Source of the DNA: Euryarchaeota archaeon UBA171
GTDB taxonomy: Archaea > Thermoplasmatota > Poseidoniia > Poseidoniales > Thalassarchaeaceae
DNA: 37,081 bases
NCBI GenBank assembly: GCA_002497295.1
Contig: DANO01000033.1
Span: forward strand, 1-37,081
Direction: 5' to 3'
Below are positions 1 to 9,100 of the stretch, piece by piece. The position numbers were made by a program, and so were the translations under genes. A model generated the notes under the pieces. It was not told the origin of the DNA. It did not search any database and saw nothing but the letters and a program-made list of their open reading frames with translations. How positions within the stretch are numbered: the first letter of the stretch is position 1; each line of letters starts with the position of its first letter.

Positions 1-3
1 CCG

Positions 4-10
4 CTAAATA
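4..10 (+). promoter_or_regulatory. TATA-like box upstream of the gene at 34
   Basis: The heptamer CTAAATA is centred about 27 bp before the ATG at 34. This is the spacing expected if transcription begins at or next to the start codon (a leaderless mRNA). Several other genes in the window show the same spacing. No BRE was scored and the window starts only three bases upstream, so this rests on position and composition alone. Confidence 0.35.
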
Positions 11-33
11 CGGCTTGTCCGGACCTACACGTC

Positions 34-981
34 ATGTCAGGGCGGAAGTCAGCAAGAGGGGCCGTCATGATCCTCGTTGTGTATGTCCTCAGTACGTGGG
101 CTGGAGCGGCGGCGGTTCAAGCACAGGGAGCCGTTCCAGACATCACCCTTACCTGTAACCAACCTTCAGCTATAGACGTAGAGCCAGGGGCACCACGCTC
201 GACGATAGTGAACTGTAACTTGGAAAACCCCTCGATACACCAGGTGAAGGTGGAAATTCGCATACAAGCTGGAAACTTGGCATACTCTGGACCTGCTAGC
301 GTAACTGTTGGTAATGGGCTCTCTGCATCGTTCCAGGTCACGCTCAGGGCAGATCTCAGGGCGCCAGAGGGCTCTCAGACCGTCGCAATAACCGCCGAGG
401 TCACCCAGGCAAATGGCGTCCCGGTCACAAGCTCACCTTCCACATATACGGTGTTGGCAATCATTCGTCAGTTCAGCCGTCTGCGCGTCGAAAGCGATGT
501 GGCATTCATCCAACTCAGGCCCAAGGTCGATACCAATCTGGTGTTCGCCGTACACAATGACGGTAACGCGATGGATAGATTTGCAATTGGAATAGACAAT
601 CGAGAAGAGCTCAATGACGAGGGCTTCCAACTGAGTATCCCCCTTGTTTCCGTCGAGATAGAGTCCTTGGCCCCTCCTCAGAAGATATACGTTCAGATGA
701 GGACCCCCAAGAACCAAGGTTGGACGGATAAGTACTACAATCTGAATTTCAAAGCAGTCAGCGATTATTCTATCAAGACTGTCGGGGTTCCGGATTATCA
801 GATCCAAACCATGACGATATACATACGAGGAATCTATCTTCCAGGATTTGAGTTGGTTGGCACAATGATGATTTCCGCATTAGCCGCAGCCGCTCTGGCT
901 GGGAGACGGCAGGATCAGGGTGATGCCGAACCCATCGACGAGGATGGTAACGTAATCCCGCTCGAGGCCTCTATTCTCTGA
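34..981 (+). CDS. Secreted surface protein with PGF-CTERM-like C-terminal anchor
   Basis: Protein of 315 residues with unknown function. A basic N-terminus and hydrophobic stretch (about residues 10-31, ending AVQA before QG) look like a cleavable signal peptide. The body is beta-rich, like NEW3/CARDB-type Ig-like domains, and contains the motif HNDGNAMDRF near residue 183. Near the C-terminus LPGFE (269-273) is followed by an alanine-rich hydrophobic segment and Arg-Arg at 291-292. This resembles the PGF-CTERM signals that archaeosortase A processes, but a 23-residue acidic tail follows where such signals normally end. The start at 34 is preferred because of the TATA-like box at 4-10; an in-frame ATG at 67 would shorten the signal peptide. 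The gene is on the same strand as the next one, 65 bp away. Secretion is well supported; the role is not. Confidence 0.8.
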   Translation: MSGRKSARGAVMILVVYVLSTWAGAAAVQAQGAVPDITLTCNQPSAIDVEPGAPRSTIVNCNLENPSIHQVKVEIRIQAGNLAYSGPASVTVGNGLSASFQVTLRADLRAPEGSQTVAITAEVTQANGVPVTSSPSTYTVLAIIRQFSRLRVESDVAFIQLRPKVDTNLVFAVHNDGNAMDRFAIGIDNREELNDEGFQLSIPLVSVEIESLAPPQKIYVQMRTPKNQGWTDKYYNLNFKAVSDYSIKTVGVPDYQIQTMTIYIRGIYLPGFELVGTMMISALAAAALAGRRQDQGDAEPIDEDGNVIPLEASIL

Positions 982-1012
982 AAGCCCTCGACCGAAGTCT
1001 TCTCGTCGACTG

Positions 1013-1020
1013 TTTCATAA
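1013..1020 (+). promoter_or_regulatory. TATA-like box upstream of the gene at 1047
   Basis: TTTCATAA is centred about 30 bp before the ATG at 1047, in the 65-bp gap between two plus-strand genes. The spacing suits a leaderless or very short-leader transcript, implying that the second gene has its own promoter. There is no experimental support. Confidence 0.35.
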
Positions 1021-1046
1021 CCGTCTCTTGGACGTCTAGGCTCAGC

Positions 1047-2261
1047 ATGACGAGCGGCGGACTTCTACAAAAGGCAGCAGAACAGCAGACCGGAGAGTCG
1101 AATTTGACTCCCAGCAGCACTCCTCCCGGTGAGCGAAGATCTCTTGAAAACGTCCAAACATATTCGCTATCAAGGACATTCGGTTTGATTGCGGGCGGGA
1201 TGGTAGTCCCATTCTTCATCGTCATGTGGTTCGGAGGCGTCTTCCTTGGCGAAAACGCGGGATATCTGTCAGCAGCAGTCCTACTTCTCTCTGCTGGAGT
1301 CACCTGGTTCTTCATTGGGAGACCAGCACCTGCATCAGCATCCACCATCGCAATTGGTATGTCCTTCCTCTTGCTTCTGTCCAGTAATTTCGCAATTGCC
1401 ATCCTATTCACTGGAGAAATGTCGCTCGGAGAGATCGATCTCGATGAGGATGACGATATGATTGTGGTCAAGATAAGGCAGAACGGAGGCTCCGGCTCAT
1501 ACGAGGCATTGGTGAGCATAACTCATGGAGGCACCAATGCATATGCCTCTACGTTGGATTTCTCCATAGACAGGGAAGACGGCCAAGGGGACTATGGGTG
1601 GCTGAAGATCCCTGTATCCGACTTCTACAGCGGCAATGCGCTCCCCTCGACAGATTACGTCATGTCCATAGAGGTCGATACCAATTCATGGACAAGGACT
1701 CTCGATGCGAATCATTTGACGCGCACCCTGACTGGTGTTGACGTCTCTGCAGCCCCTTCATTCTCCACACAAGACTGCGAGGGTGCAAAGGATCGGTGTC
1801 TGAGTGGTGTCGCTTTGGGAGTCACTGCAGGCTTGCTGGGCACGTCGCAGGAATACATAGCACCAATGCCGTTAGCCGATTTCGACCTCAAGGTCACAAT
1901 GACTTACGAGGGCTCAGTCGCCATAGACTACCCCAGCGTGAGCGTGGATCATACGGTTGCCGCATGGGATTCATCTGGAGGCGCATATGGGTCTGGAAGT
2001 GCGTACATCGGATTGGACGCGGCAACGATGAAGCTCGGTGGTAGCACCGAGGCTACTGATGTATCCTCTTCGATCATCCTCAAGGAAGACTGGGAGGATG
2101 TTGGCTATGGCTGTTATGAACTCGAGATACAGGGCTCAAACACGTCCCCTTGGTCTAATGGTGTCGTTGAACATACGTCGTACTACGTGTACGAGGAGAC
2201 GAACAGGGACGACTCAGGCCAATATACGTCTGAGAGCTGGATGGAAGTAAGCTCCTGCTGA
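1047..2261 (+). CDS. Three-TM membrane protein with C-terminal ectodomain, unknown function
   Basis: Protein of 404 residues that matches no family I recognise. After about 43 hydrophilic residues come three hydrophobic segments (about 44-67, 71-90 and 99-122). An acidic connector (EIDLDEDDDM) leads to a beta-rich, Ser/Thr/Gly-rich domain of about 270 residues with several cysteines (QDCEGAKDRC, GYGC and the final Cys). That composition suits an extracytoplasmic fold, possibly with disulfides. The three TMs would put the N-terminus and the C-terminal domain on opposite sides of the membrane. The stop codon directly abuts the stop codon of the convergent gene. No enzyme motif is visible. Confidence 0.78.
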   Translation: MTSGGLLQKAAEQQTGESNLTPSSTPPGERRSLENVQTYSLSRTFGLIAGGMVVPFFIVMWFGGVFLGENAGYLSAAVLLLSAGVTWFFIGRPAPASASTIAIGMSFLLLLSSNFAIAILFTGEMSLGEIDLDEDDDMIVVKIRQNGGSGSYEALVSITHGGTNAYASTLDFSIDREDGQGDYGWLKIPVSDFYSGNALPSTDYVMSIEVDTNSWTRTLDANHLTRTLTGVDVSAAPSFSTQDCEGAKDRCLSGVALGVTAGLLGTSQEYIAPMPLADFDLKVTMTYEGSVAIDYPSVSVDHTVAAWDSSGGAYGSGSAYIGLDAATMKLGGSTEATDVSSSIILKEDWEDVGYGCYELEIQGSNTSPWSNGVVEHTSYYVYEETNRDDSGQYTSESWMEVSSC

Positions 2262-3941
2262 TCACAGACGCCTCACGAGGAACCAGCCAACCCCGATAAC
2301 GCCTATCCCAAGCGCCACGAGTATCGGTATCACGCTCCCTGCTACCTCTTCTTCCACGGATTCGAATGAGATGTACGGAGTCGTCACCGAACCTCCGCCC
2401 CACGCTTCTTCGGATACTAGTTGACTCGGAGTCATGATGGAGCATATCAACGCCCAGTCTCCCTCTTCCGAAGGAGTCCAAGATATGGCGAATATAGACT
2501 CCGATTGAGATTCAACAAGCCCGCCCACGTATATGTCGCCCACACTCTGACGTTCCCCCGTATCCGCATCATCACACACGAAATAGACAACTGCATCTGC
2601 ATTCCCGTCATTTGAAATTGTAACATTAGCACCCCATCCGGCATTGATGTCTGCAGAATCCGGATCCGTACCTTCAATCGATGTCATTGAGATAATGGGA
2701 GCGACCCACTCGACAATGCCGGGGGCACCTCCAGAAGCATCTATGGCCGTAACGTTCCAGTCAATCTCTAGACTTCCGCCGTAGTCATTCATGGCGGGGT
2801 CAGCATTCCATGCAGTACGGTATGATTCAGTTACGAGAACGGCCTTTTCGGACCAAACTGGCGATTCATGATATTCTTCTGAATCAACTGCCCATCCTAT
2901 TTCCACAACACGTTCGGCACCCATGCCGATGGTTCCAATGCCGTTCTGATCAGTTATCTGAGACCCAGAATTTTGCTGATTGTAACCAAGTCCATCTATT
3001 CTGTAGACGACGTCAGAGGCTTCGAAAATAACTTGTTGAGTTCCCACCCTTCTTTCCCATCGATCTGTGAGCCCATCCGTCCAATCCACATCCATGAAAT
3101 CAGAAGATGTCGAACCTCCCATCCGCACATCGTGATCATCAAGACTACCATTAATCAGAGTGCCATTGATCGAGATGGAGGCCGAGTTTTCCGTTGCAAA
3201 TACCGGCCCGGCATCATTGATCGATCCTCCAGTGATCGTGGTATCCCCATTCATCATCCATCTGCCTCTGTCGATATCACTGGATGTTATCTGGACGGCC
3301 CCATTAGATTCAATCTCGTAACTAGGATCACCATATGGGCGCATGTTACGTGTTTGAAGATCGTATGATGGAATATGAATCAAATCGCCAACTCCTCCGG
3401 AGTCCAGATTTATGGTGACTCCCGATATTCCCATGGAAGCAGATGGGATTCCAGTGACTGTTACCCATGTATCGCTACCCTCTGCGTCAAATGTCAACTC
3501 AGCTGCTGTCTCATTTCCATAGGCCGATTGACCATTTTCAGCGATAAACTCCATGCCAAAGAACGATCCCTCATCAACAGCACTGATAACAGCGGTAAAT
3601 GATTCGGAGTAGTCTGAAGCCGGTATCAAAAATGCAGACCCGTCTTCCCCTACGCCATATCCGAACCCGACTATGTCGTAGAGAGGCCCAGATGTGGTTA
3701 TCGTTGACCCATCTATGATTAATTCCCCGCCTTCATCCACGACTATACGCGAACCCTCTGCCATCGTAACCACTGAATTTTCGATAGTCAGCGACCCTCC
3801 CTCCGCGACAACAATCTCTCCAGAATGTGTACGATCAGTATCCCACACTATGTCTGAGTAAATGGATTCACTTTGCGCTGAAACTTGGAATGAACAGGTT
3901 ACCAGCATGGTGAGCACAAGCATAGAGGCAAAGGTGCGCAT
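2262..3941 (-). CDS. Signal-peptide, C-terminally anchored surface protein (beta-helix-like plus CARDB-like)
   Basis: Protein of 559 residues. Residues 1-22 form a signal peptide (hydrophobic core, VSA before Q). Residues about 28-85 alternate short strands with Gly turns (EGGSLTIENS, EGGELIIDGS), like the first rungs of a right-handed beta-helix. Similar rungs open the large protein at 16819. A CARDB-like Ig domain near the C-terminus carries ISNDGNADAV. The last about 24 residues form a transmembrane helix ending RRL, giving a type I topology with almost no cytoplasmic tail. A purine-rich GGAGGG lies only two bases before the ATG at 3941, so its role is uncertain. The start is divergent from carS with 79 bp between the coding regions. 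The protein is probably displayed on the cell surface; its function is unknown. Confidence 0.8.
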   Translation of the reverse strand: MRTFASMLVLTMLVTCSFQVSAQSESIYSDIVWDTDRTHSGEIVVAEGGSLTIENSVVTMAEGSRIVVDEGGELIIDGSTITTSGPLYDIVGFGYGVGEDGSAFLIPASDYSESFTAVISAVDEGSFFGMEFIAENGQSAYGNETAAELTFDAEGSDTWVTVTGIPSASMGISGVTINLDSGGVGDLIHIPSYDLQTRNMRPYGDPSYEIESNGAVQITSSDIDRGRWMMNGDTTITGGSINDAGPVFATENSASISINGTLINGSLDDHDVRMGGSTSSDFMDVDWTDGLTDRWERRVGTQQVIFEASDVVYRIDGLGYNQQNSGSQITDQNGIGTIGMGAERVVEIGWAVDSEEYHESPVWSEKAVLVTESYRTAWNADPAMNDYGGSLEIDWNVTAIDASGGAPGIVEWVAPIISMTSIEGTDPDSADINAGWGANVTISNDGNADAVVYFVCDDADTGERQSVGDIYVGGLVESQSESIFAISWTPSEEGDWALICSIMTPSQLVSEEAWGGGSVTTPYISFESVEEEVAGSVIPILVALGIGVIGVGWFLVRRL

Positions 3942-4020
3942 GGCCCTCCGTGTAGTGGGGCGAACATCAACCCCTCCCTGCCCGGGGTATGTTCAAGCAC
4001 ATGTTGGGGAGTCCGGAGGC
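3942..4020. promoter_or_regulatory. Divergent intergenic region between surface-protein gene and carS
   Basis: This 79-bp GC-rich spacer must carry the promoters for both divergent genes unless carS starts further upstream. No convincing TATA box is visible for either direction; the best candidate for carS is TATGTTCA near 3989. Purine-rich stretches (CGGAGG next to the carS ATG, GGAGGG next to the minus-strand ATG) could help ribosome binding, though both sit closer to the start codon than usual. Confidence 0.3.
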
Positions 4021-4698
4021 ATGGAAGCCACCATATTCCCCGCAGAGGACCTGAATGGCATGGTCCTAAATGTGGTATCAGTAATCATTCTCTACGGCCC
4101 GGCATATCTTGCAAACACGGGGGCTATGCTCTTTGGGAAGTGGATACCCGATCTTTCCGGATTCCAGAATCATAAAATCGATGCTGGAAGGACATGGTCC
4201 GATGGGAACAGGGTACTCGGGGATGGAAAATCTTGGGAGGGCCTATTCGGTGGCGCTCTCTTCTCAGCAGGCTTGATGACACTCGCACATATTCTCTGGG
4301 AGGGACACCATTCTGCATCCGAGCGACCATTTCTAGATCCTTCTGCCTTGATTCCTGAGGGTGCTTGGTATCACTTTGACGATGGATGGGCTTCTGCCTT
4401 CTTGATCGGATTCATACTCGGTCTGGCTTGTATGGCAGGGGATAGCGCAGGATCGTTCATCAAGAGGCGAAGAGGTCTGAAACGAGAGGGGGAGATTTCT
4501 TCACGAGCTCCTCTATTGGACACATTGCCTTTCGCACTTGGCATATTGGGTACAACTGCCTTACTGTTTCATGACACCATATTCTTCCAGCCATCTATCA
4601 GGCCATATGTCGTTGCCCTCCTAATACTGACTCCCGTCATGCACAGGGCAACCAACATCCTTGGATACAAATTGGGCCTGAAGTCCGTGCCATACTGA
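4021..4698 (+). CDS. carS: CDP-archaeol synthase (CTP:2,3-di-O-geranylgeranyl-sn-glycero-1-phosphate cytidyltransferase)
   Basis: CarS is an integral membrane enzyme that transfers CMP from CTP to digeranylgeranylglyceryl phosphate, giving the activated precursor for archaeal polar head groups. From the ATG at 4021 the protein has 225 residues. The family signatures appear in order: PAYLANTGAM (27-36), LGDGKSWEG (66-74), GDSAGSFIKRRRGLKRE (140-156) and APLLDTLPF (163-171). Hydrophobic segments surround them. It is longer than many CarS proteins (about 170-180 residues) because of a loop around residues 93-120. The open frame extends back to 3862, but that would overlap the oppositely oriented neighbour and add non-family sequence, so 4021 is chosen. 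Its TGA overlaps an upstream in-frame ATG of purD. This gene is strong evidence for an archaeal source. Confidence 0.93.
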   Translation: MEATIFPAEDLNGMVLNVVSVIILYGPAYLANTGAMLFGKWIPDLSGFQNHKIDAGRTWSDGNRVLGDGKSWEGLFGGALFSAGLMTLAHILWEGHHSASERPFLDPSALIPEGAWYHFDDGWASAFLIGFILGLACMAGDSAGSFIKRRRGLKREGEISSRAPLLDTLPFALGILGTTALLFHDTIFFQPSIRPYVVALLILTPVMHRATNILGYKLGLKSVPY

Positions 4699-4709
4699 TG
4701 CATTTAGGT

Positions 4710-4715
4710 CATATG
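4710..4715 (+). promoter_or_regulatory. TATA-like box upstream of purD
   Basis: CATATG is centred about 24 bp before the ATG at 4737. Together with homology at the N-terminus it favours 4737 over the in-frame ATG at 4698 as the purD start. The purD gene could also be cotranscribed with carS, because only 38 bp separate them. Confidence 0.3.
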
Positions 4716-4736
4716 CCTTACATCATACGGAGTGTC

Positions 4737-6020
4737 ATGCGAGAGGGCATCGTTCTGATTGTCGGCGGCGGCGGAAGAGAGCATGCTCTTGCAATTGGAT
4801 TAACCAATTCGGAATCCGTCAGCGAAATACATGTGACCCCTGGGAATGCAGGGACCTCCAGAATAGGCAGAAATCACCACATCCCAGCAACTGATATACA
4901 AGGTATAACAAAACTCGCAGTTGAAATCGAAGTGGATTTGGTTGTAATTGGCCCTGAAGCCCCTCTTGTAGCAGGGCTAGCCGATGATCTACGCTCAATC
5001 GGGATACCTTGCTTCGGCCCGGGTGCCAACGGTGCTATGATCGAAGGCTCAAAGCAGCATGCAAAGAAAATAATGAGAAAACTCGGAATACCTACTGCTG
5101 AATCTGCAATGGTCCGAGAGACGGATCGAGTAATGGGGGCGCTAGACTCCATGGGCCCACCGTGGGTGATCAAGAGAGACGGACTCGCTGCTGGTAAAGG
5201 GGTGACAGTGACATCCGATATTGAAGAGGCAGAATATGCAGCTTCCACGGCCATCAAAAAAGACGATTCAGTATTGATCGAGTCCTTTCTGGAGGGTGAA
5301 GAAGCATCACTTCTAGTTTTGATGGATGAGTCGGATTTCGTCGTGCTCCCTGCCAGCCAAGACCACAAAAGACTGAACGATGGCGACAACGGTCCGAACA
5401 CAGGGGGCATGGGCGCTTATGCTCCGGCGCCCGTAGCTGAAATTTCCGTCATCGAGCGAGCTATATCCAGCATCATTGCTCCCATGCACGAGTATTTCTC
5501 TAAGGGTGAGACCCCCTACAGAGGCTGTCTTTATGTGGGTCTGATGATTCGAGATGGCCTTCCAAGTGTGGTTGAATTTAATGCAAGATTGGGAGATCCG
5601 GAGACGCAGGTTACAATCCCGCTCATTGAATCTGATTTGGGACTTCTATTGTTATCCGTAGCCGAGGGCAAACTAGGGGAATTCGATTTGAAGATAAGCG
5701 ACAACTACGCAGCTACGGTGGTCCTTGCGTCTGAAGGGTACCCTCACAATCCAGCCAAGGGGAGGGAGATATCGGGTATTGAAAGCACTCAGTTCGATAA
5801 GCGGGCAATCATCCATCACGCTGGAACAAAACTGTCGAACGGCAGGGTAATTTCGTCTGGCGGTAGGGTGCTAAGCGTAACAGGTGTCGCCGAGAGTCTC
5901 AGCGAGGCCATCGAGGCTGCGTACGGACCCTTATCGCAGATCAATTTGGAAGGCGGTCATTTCCGTCAAGACATTGGGTCAAGAGCCCTCGACAGGCTTG
6001 GGTCGAGTTCCAAATCGTAA
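4737..6020 (+). CDS. purD: Phosphoribosylamine--glycine ligase (GAR synthetase)
   Basis: PurD catalyses the ATP-dependent joining of 5-phosphoribosylamine and glycine, the second step of purine biosynthesis. From 4737 the protein has 427 residues, the usual length. Recognisable features are the N-terminal VLIVGGGGREHALA motif, IGPEAPLVAGLAD in the N-domain, and the ATP-grasp region with PPWVIKRDGLAAGKGVTV and QDHKRLNDGDNGPNTGGMG. The metal/ATP-binding segment EFNARLGDPETQV and the C-terminal GxV-type domain follow. The in-frame ATG at 4698 overlaps the carS stop but would add 13 residues that are not typical of the family. No other purine gene is in the window, so the pairing with carS appears incidental. 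Confidence 0.96.
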   Translation: MREGIVLIVGGGGREHALAIGLTNSESVSEIHVTPGNAGTSRIGRNHHIPATDIQGITKLAVEIEVDLVVIGPEAPLVAGLADDLRSIGIPCFGPGANGAMIEGSKQHAKKIMRKLGIPTAESAMVRETDRVMGALDSMGPPWVIKRDGLAAGKGVTVTSDIEEAEYAASTAIKKDDSVLIESFLEGEEASLLVLMDESDFVVLPASQDHKRLNDGDNGPNTGGMGAYAPAPVAEISVIERAISSIIAPMHEYFSKGETPYRGCLYVGLMIRDGLPSVVEFNARLGDPETQVTIPLIESDLGLLLLSVAEGKLGEFDLKISDNYAATVVLASEGYPHNPAKGREISGIESTQFDKRAIIHHAGTKLSNGRVISSGGRVLSVTGVAESLSEAIEAAYGPLSQINLEGGHFRQDIGSRALDRLGSSSKS

Positions 6021-6048
6021 GACTAGGGCGGATACTCGCACCGTCCCG

Positions 6049-6056
6049 CTTAAATG
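6049..6056 (+). promoter_or_regulatory. TATA-like box upstream of the oligosaccharyltransferase gene
   Basis: CTTAAATG predicts a transcription start near 6075-6080, which leaves a leader of about 30 bases before the ATG at 6111. The earliest in-frame ATG (6054) lies inside this box, which argues against using it as the start. A GGTGA at 6101-6105, five bases before the ATG at 6111, is a plausible ribosome-binding site. This may therefore be one of the leadered genes in a window where most starts look leaderless. Confidence 0.38.
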
Positions 6057-6110
6057 CAGCAGCAAGGTGGCCGCGATGCTGGACAGCGTCGGCTGTACTG
6101 GGTGAATGAA

Positions 6111-9100
6111 ATGGAAGACAAGAACGACAACACCAATGTGGCATCTCTCAGGGGGATTTTTGGCGGTCCAGTAATGCTGGCTGCAGCCCTCCTAGTGTTC
6201 TTAGTTGCTGCACAGGTATCGGGACAGAATGGATGGATGGACGAAACAATCCTCCTTGCACTGCCTGTCGTGGCCGCCTTCGGGTCGGTCGTCGGGAGGA
6301 TTAGCTCGGAGCACCCCTCTGCTAGGGGTATCGACCCCTCAATCCTCGTTTCTTCTCTGATTGTTGTCTCATTGGCTTCAACCTTGATGATCCCTGTGGT
6401 GATGTCCATGACTTTCCTCCTCGTAGCACTGGGGACACATTTCATGGTGTCTCGCGGAAGACCGATGGAGGCAAACTTCCTCGCCGGCGCAGTCATTGGC
6501 TTACATGTTGCCATACTCTTCGCATCCACCTCTAGTCTGGAAGATGCAATCTCCGACGATTCTACACGTTCCCTTCTAGCAGCCCGATTCTCCTCGATGT
6601 TGATCGTAATGCTCTTCGGCTCGGTGTATCTGGCACTGGTCTTCTCGAGAACTATCGATAGAATTAGCAACAAGGGCATGATGGCAGAGTTACCGTTTGA
6701 TCCACGCAACAAGATGGCACACCTTTCAGCCATTGCAGTGATGGCATCAGCAATCATCCCCCTGATCTGGCTTTCATCCATTTCGGACCCAGTTGAATAC
6801 GAGGAGGGAGCACATCTAGGGCCCCTCTGGGGACTTTTCTCAGCCGCCATAGCCCTATTCGTCACATTCTGCAGGTCCGAGCGCTGGAATGTGCTGGCTT
6901 CTGTGGTAGCATTGAACTGGCTAATCTACACTGTCGGTAGGCTTCAGGACGTAGGGGTATCAGGCTTCCCAAATGCCCTTTCCGATAGCGGATCCTACTC
7001 GATGATACTTTGGCTACTCATCACCATATGGGCAAATGTCGGCTTCATAATGCTCGCTTCGAGAGGCTATATTGGTCCGATGGCCCCTCTAAGAGAACCC
7101 TCGGAATTCAGGAGATGGTGGCAGAATCATAACTACACGATACTCGTTGGAACTGCACTTGTCGCAGGCCTTGTTGTCAGAGTGATTTGGAACGTCATCC
7201 CTGCTATGAACGCCTCGATAATCGGCGAATGGGATCTTTCAGGAGGTTCCGATCCGTGGTACATGAAGAGAATTATCGACTATGTGGCGGTCGAGCGAGC
7301 CCATCTCGTCTTCGATGCTGATAGGAACTATCCTGTAGGAGGACTCAACCCGAGACCACCTCTTTTCTCATGGTCACTCGCACTCGGCGGCATCTTGCTG
7401 TCCTGGCTTGCAGACATGTCTTTGTCCGAGGCAGTCTGGTGGTCTGTGGAATCCCAGCCAGCAATCTGGGGCGCCCTCATAGTGCTCCCAGTAGCCGGCA
7501 TGGCTCGACGCTTCCACAGCCCGCTCGCAGGAATAGCCGCTGCATGGCTAATTGCATTCATGCCTGGTCACATATCACACTCTACGTTCGGTCTCGCGGA
7601 CCACGACTCCTTCGCGATGTTCTTCCTCACGATGGGGTTCTACTGGTGGGTCCGTGCAATGATCGATATCAATCAAAACAGGCTATTCGCAAGGACTTCT
7701 TGGAATCCTGCCTATCTCATTGCAGGAATCCGCTCTATGTGGGCCAATCAAAGAACAGTGATGTTATTCGCAACTCTTGCCGGCATCTCATTTGCAACAG
7801 CGGGTCTTGCATGGAAAGGATTCGTTTACGCTCCGGGCATCATTTTCTTGGCCTTCTCTGGCGTGGCTATCCTCAATCTCTTCAGGGGCAGGGACACTCT
7901 CCCAATAACATCTGCAATGAATCAGATGCTAATCACATCTATGCTGATCCCCCTCCCATTCTATATTTGGCCCGGGATGAATCTCCTGTCTGATCCAAGC
8001 GGGATGGCACCTATGATCTACATGCTTGGATTCACACTAGGTTTGGGTTATGTCATCTCAGCCGCCAGAGACAAGCCCTGGCTACTTGTATTCTCAATGA
8101 CTGCAACTCTGTCTGGAGCTGTTCTAGTCATCCTTTACACCTTGCAAGCCGCAGACCTATATGCCGGGTGGGATATTCTTTTCACAGGTGGGTTCTACTT
8201 CTCCAAGAACAAGGTATTCTCAACGATTGGAGAGGCCCAAGCTCCAGATAGAGGCATCTTGTTTGCTTCATTCGGCCCGATAGTGGCCATCGCAGCAATA
8301 GGCTATGGGCTCATCCTCATGTGGAGGGGTGGCAGGAAAGAGGACAATGCTTCGTTCTTGCTAGGGGCATGGATCGTTGTCGCATCGTACATGTCTTGGA
8401 CCGCTGGACGATTCATATTCAATGCAGGCCCACCCATGGCAGTCGTAGGCGCAGTTGGATTGACCTCTATGTGGGTTGCAGCGAATCCGAGCGAGTTCGT
8501 CAAGCACTGGAAGAAGAGCGGAATCGGATCACCTAGAGCACGATTCAACAGTACTTTCTCGGCAAGCAGATCAAGACCCGGAATTCCAGCAGTGATGATG
8601 ATCCTCCTCATCGTATTCTCCCAGCACGCGACATATGGCATAGATTCTGGAATACCTAGGGGCGACTCTGCTTCGGGTGACGTAGATGGTGCTATCCAGG
8701 GAATCATGCCGGACGTTCTACGATACGAGGTTCTAGGATTCTCAGTGCTCAACTCTAACCAGTACTCTCCCGATGAGAGATGCACCACTGGCTGTTGGTA
8801 TCTTGGAACATTCGGGCCCGGATTCAATGGCGGCGGATGGAACATGGCCTATGATTGGCTGGCTAATCAGGATACAGAGTCTGATTTCACCGAGCGTCCT
8901 GCATTCCTTTCGTGGTGGGACTACGGTTTCCAGGCTCTATCGCAGGGCCAGCACCCTACTGTTGCCGACAACTTCCAGTCCGGCATCCCTGTAACAGGCA
9001 ATACGTTGCTAAGTCACTCGCAAGAAGATGTCCTTGCACTGCTGATTATGAACTCGCTGAGGATAGGAGGGGTCTCCGATGAGAGCAATCAGGAGATACT

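Noticed and set aside
971..1519. Minus-strand open frame of 182 codons opposite the three-TM protein
   Set aside because: The plus-strand frame has clear TM helices and a continuous ectodomain; the antisense product looks like translated complement.
3862..4020. N-terminal extension of CarS by 53 residues
   Set aside because: It would overlap the signal-peptide region of the divergent gene and encode sequence unlike CarS; ATG at 4021 fits the family.
4874..5410. Antisense open frame (178 codons) inside purD
   Set aside because: purD is unambiguous here; the antisense frame is Ser/Pro-rich shadow sequence without family features.
6050..6865. Long antisense open frame (271 codons) opposite the start of the oligosaccharyltransferase gene
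   Set aside because: It is low in recognisable motifs, rich in Arg/Ser/Ala as expected from the reverse complement of a coding strand, and fully overlaps the well-supported membrane-protein coding region.
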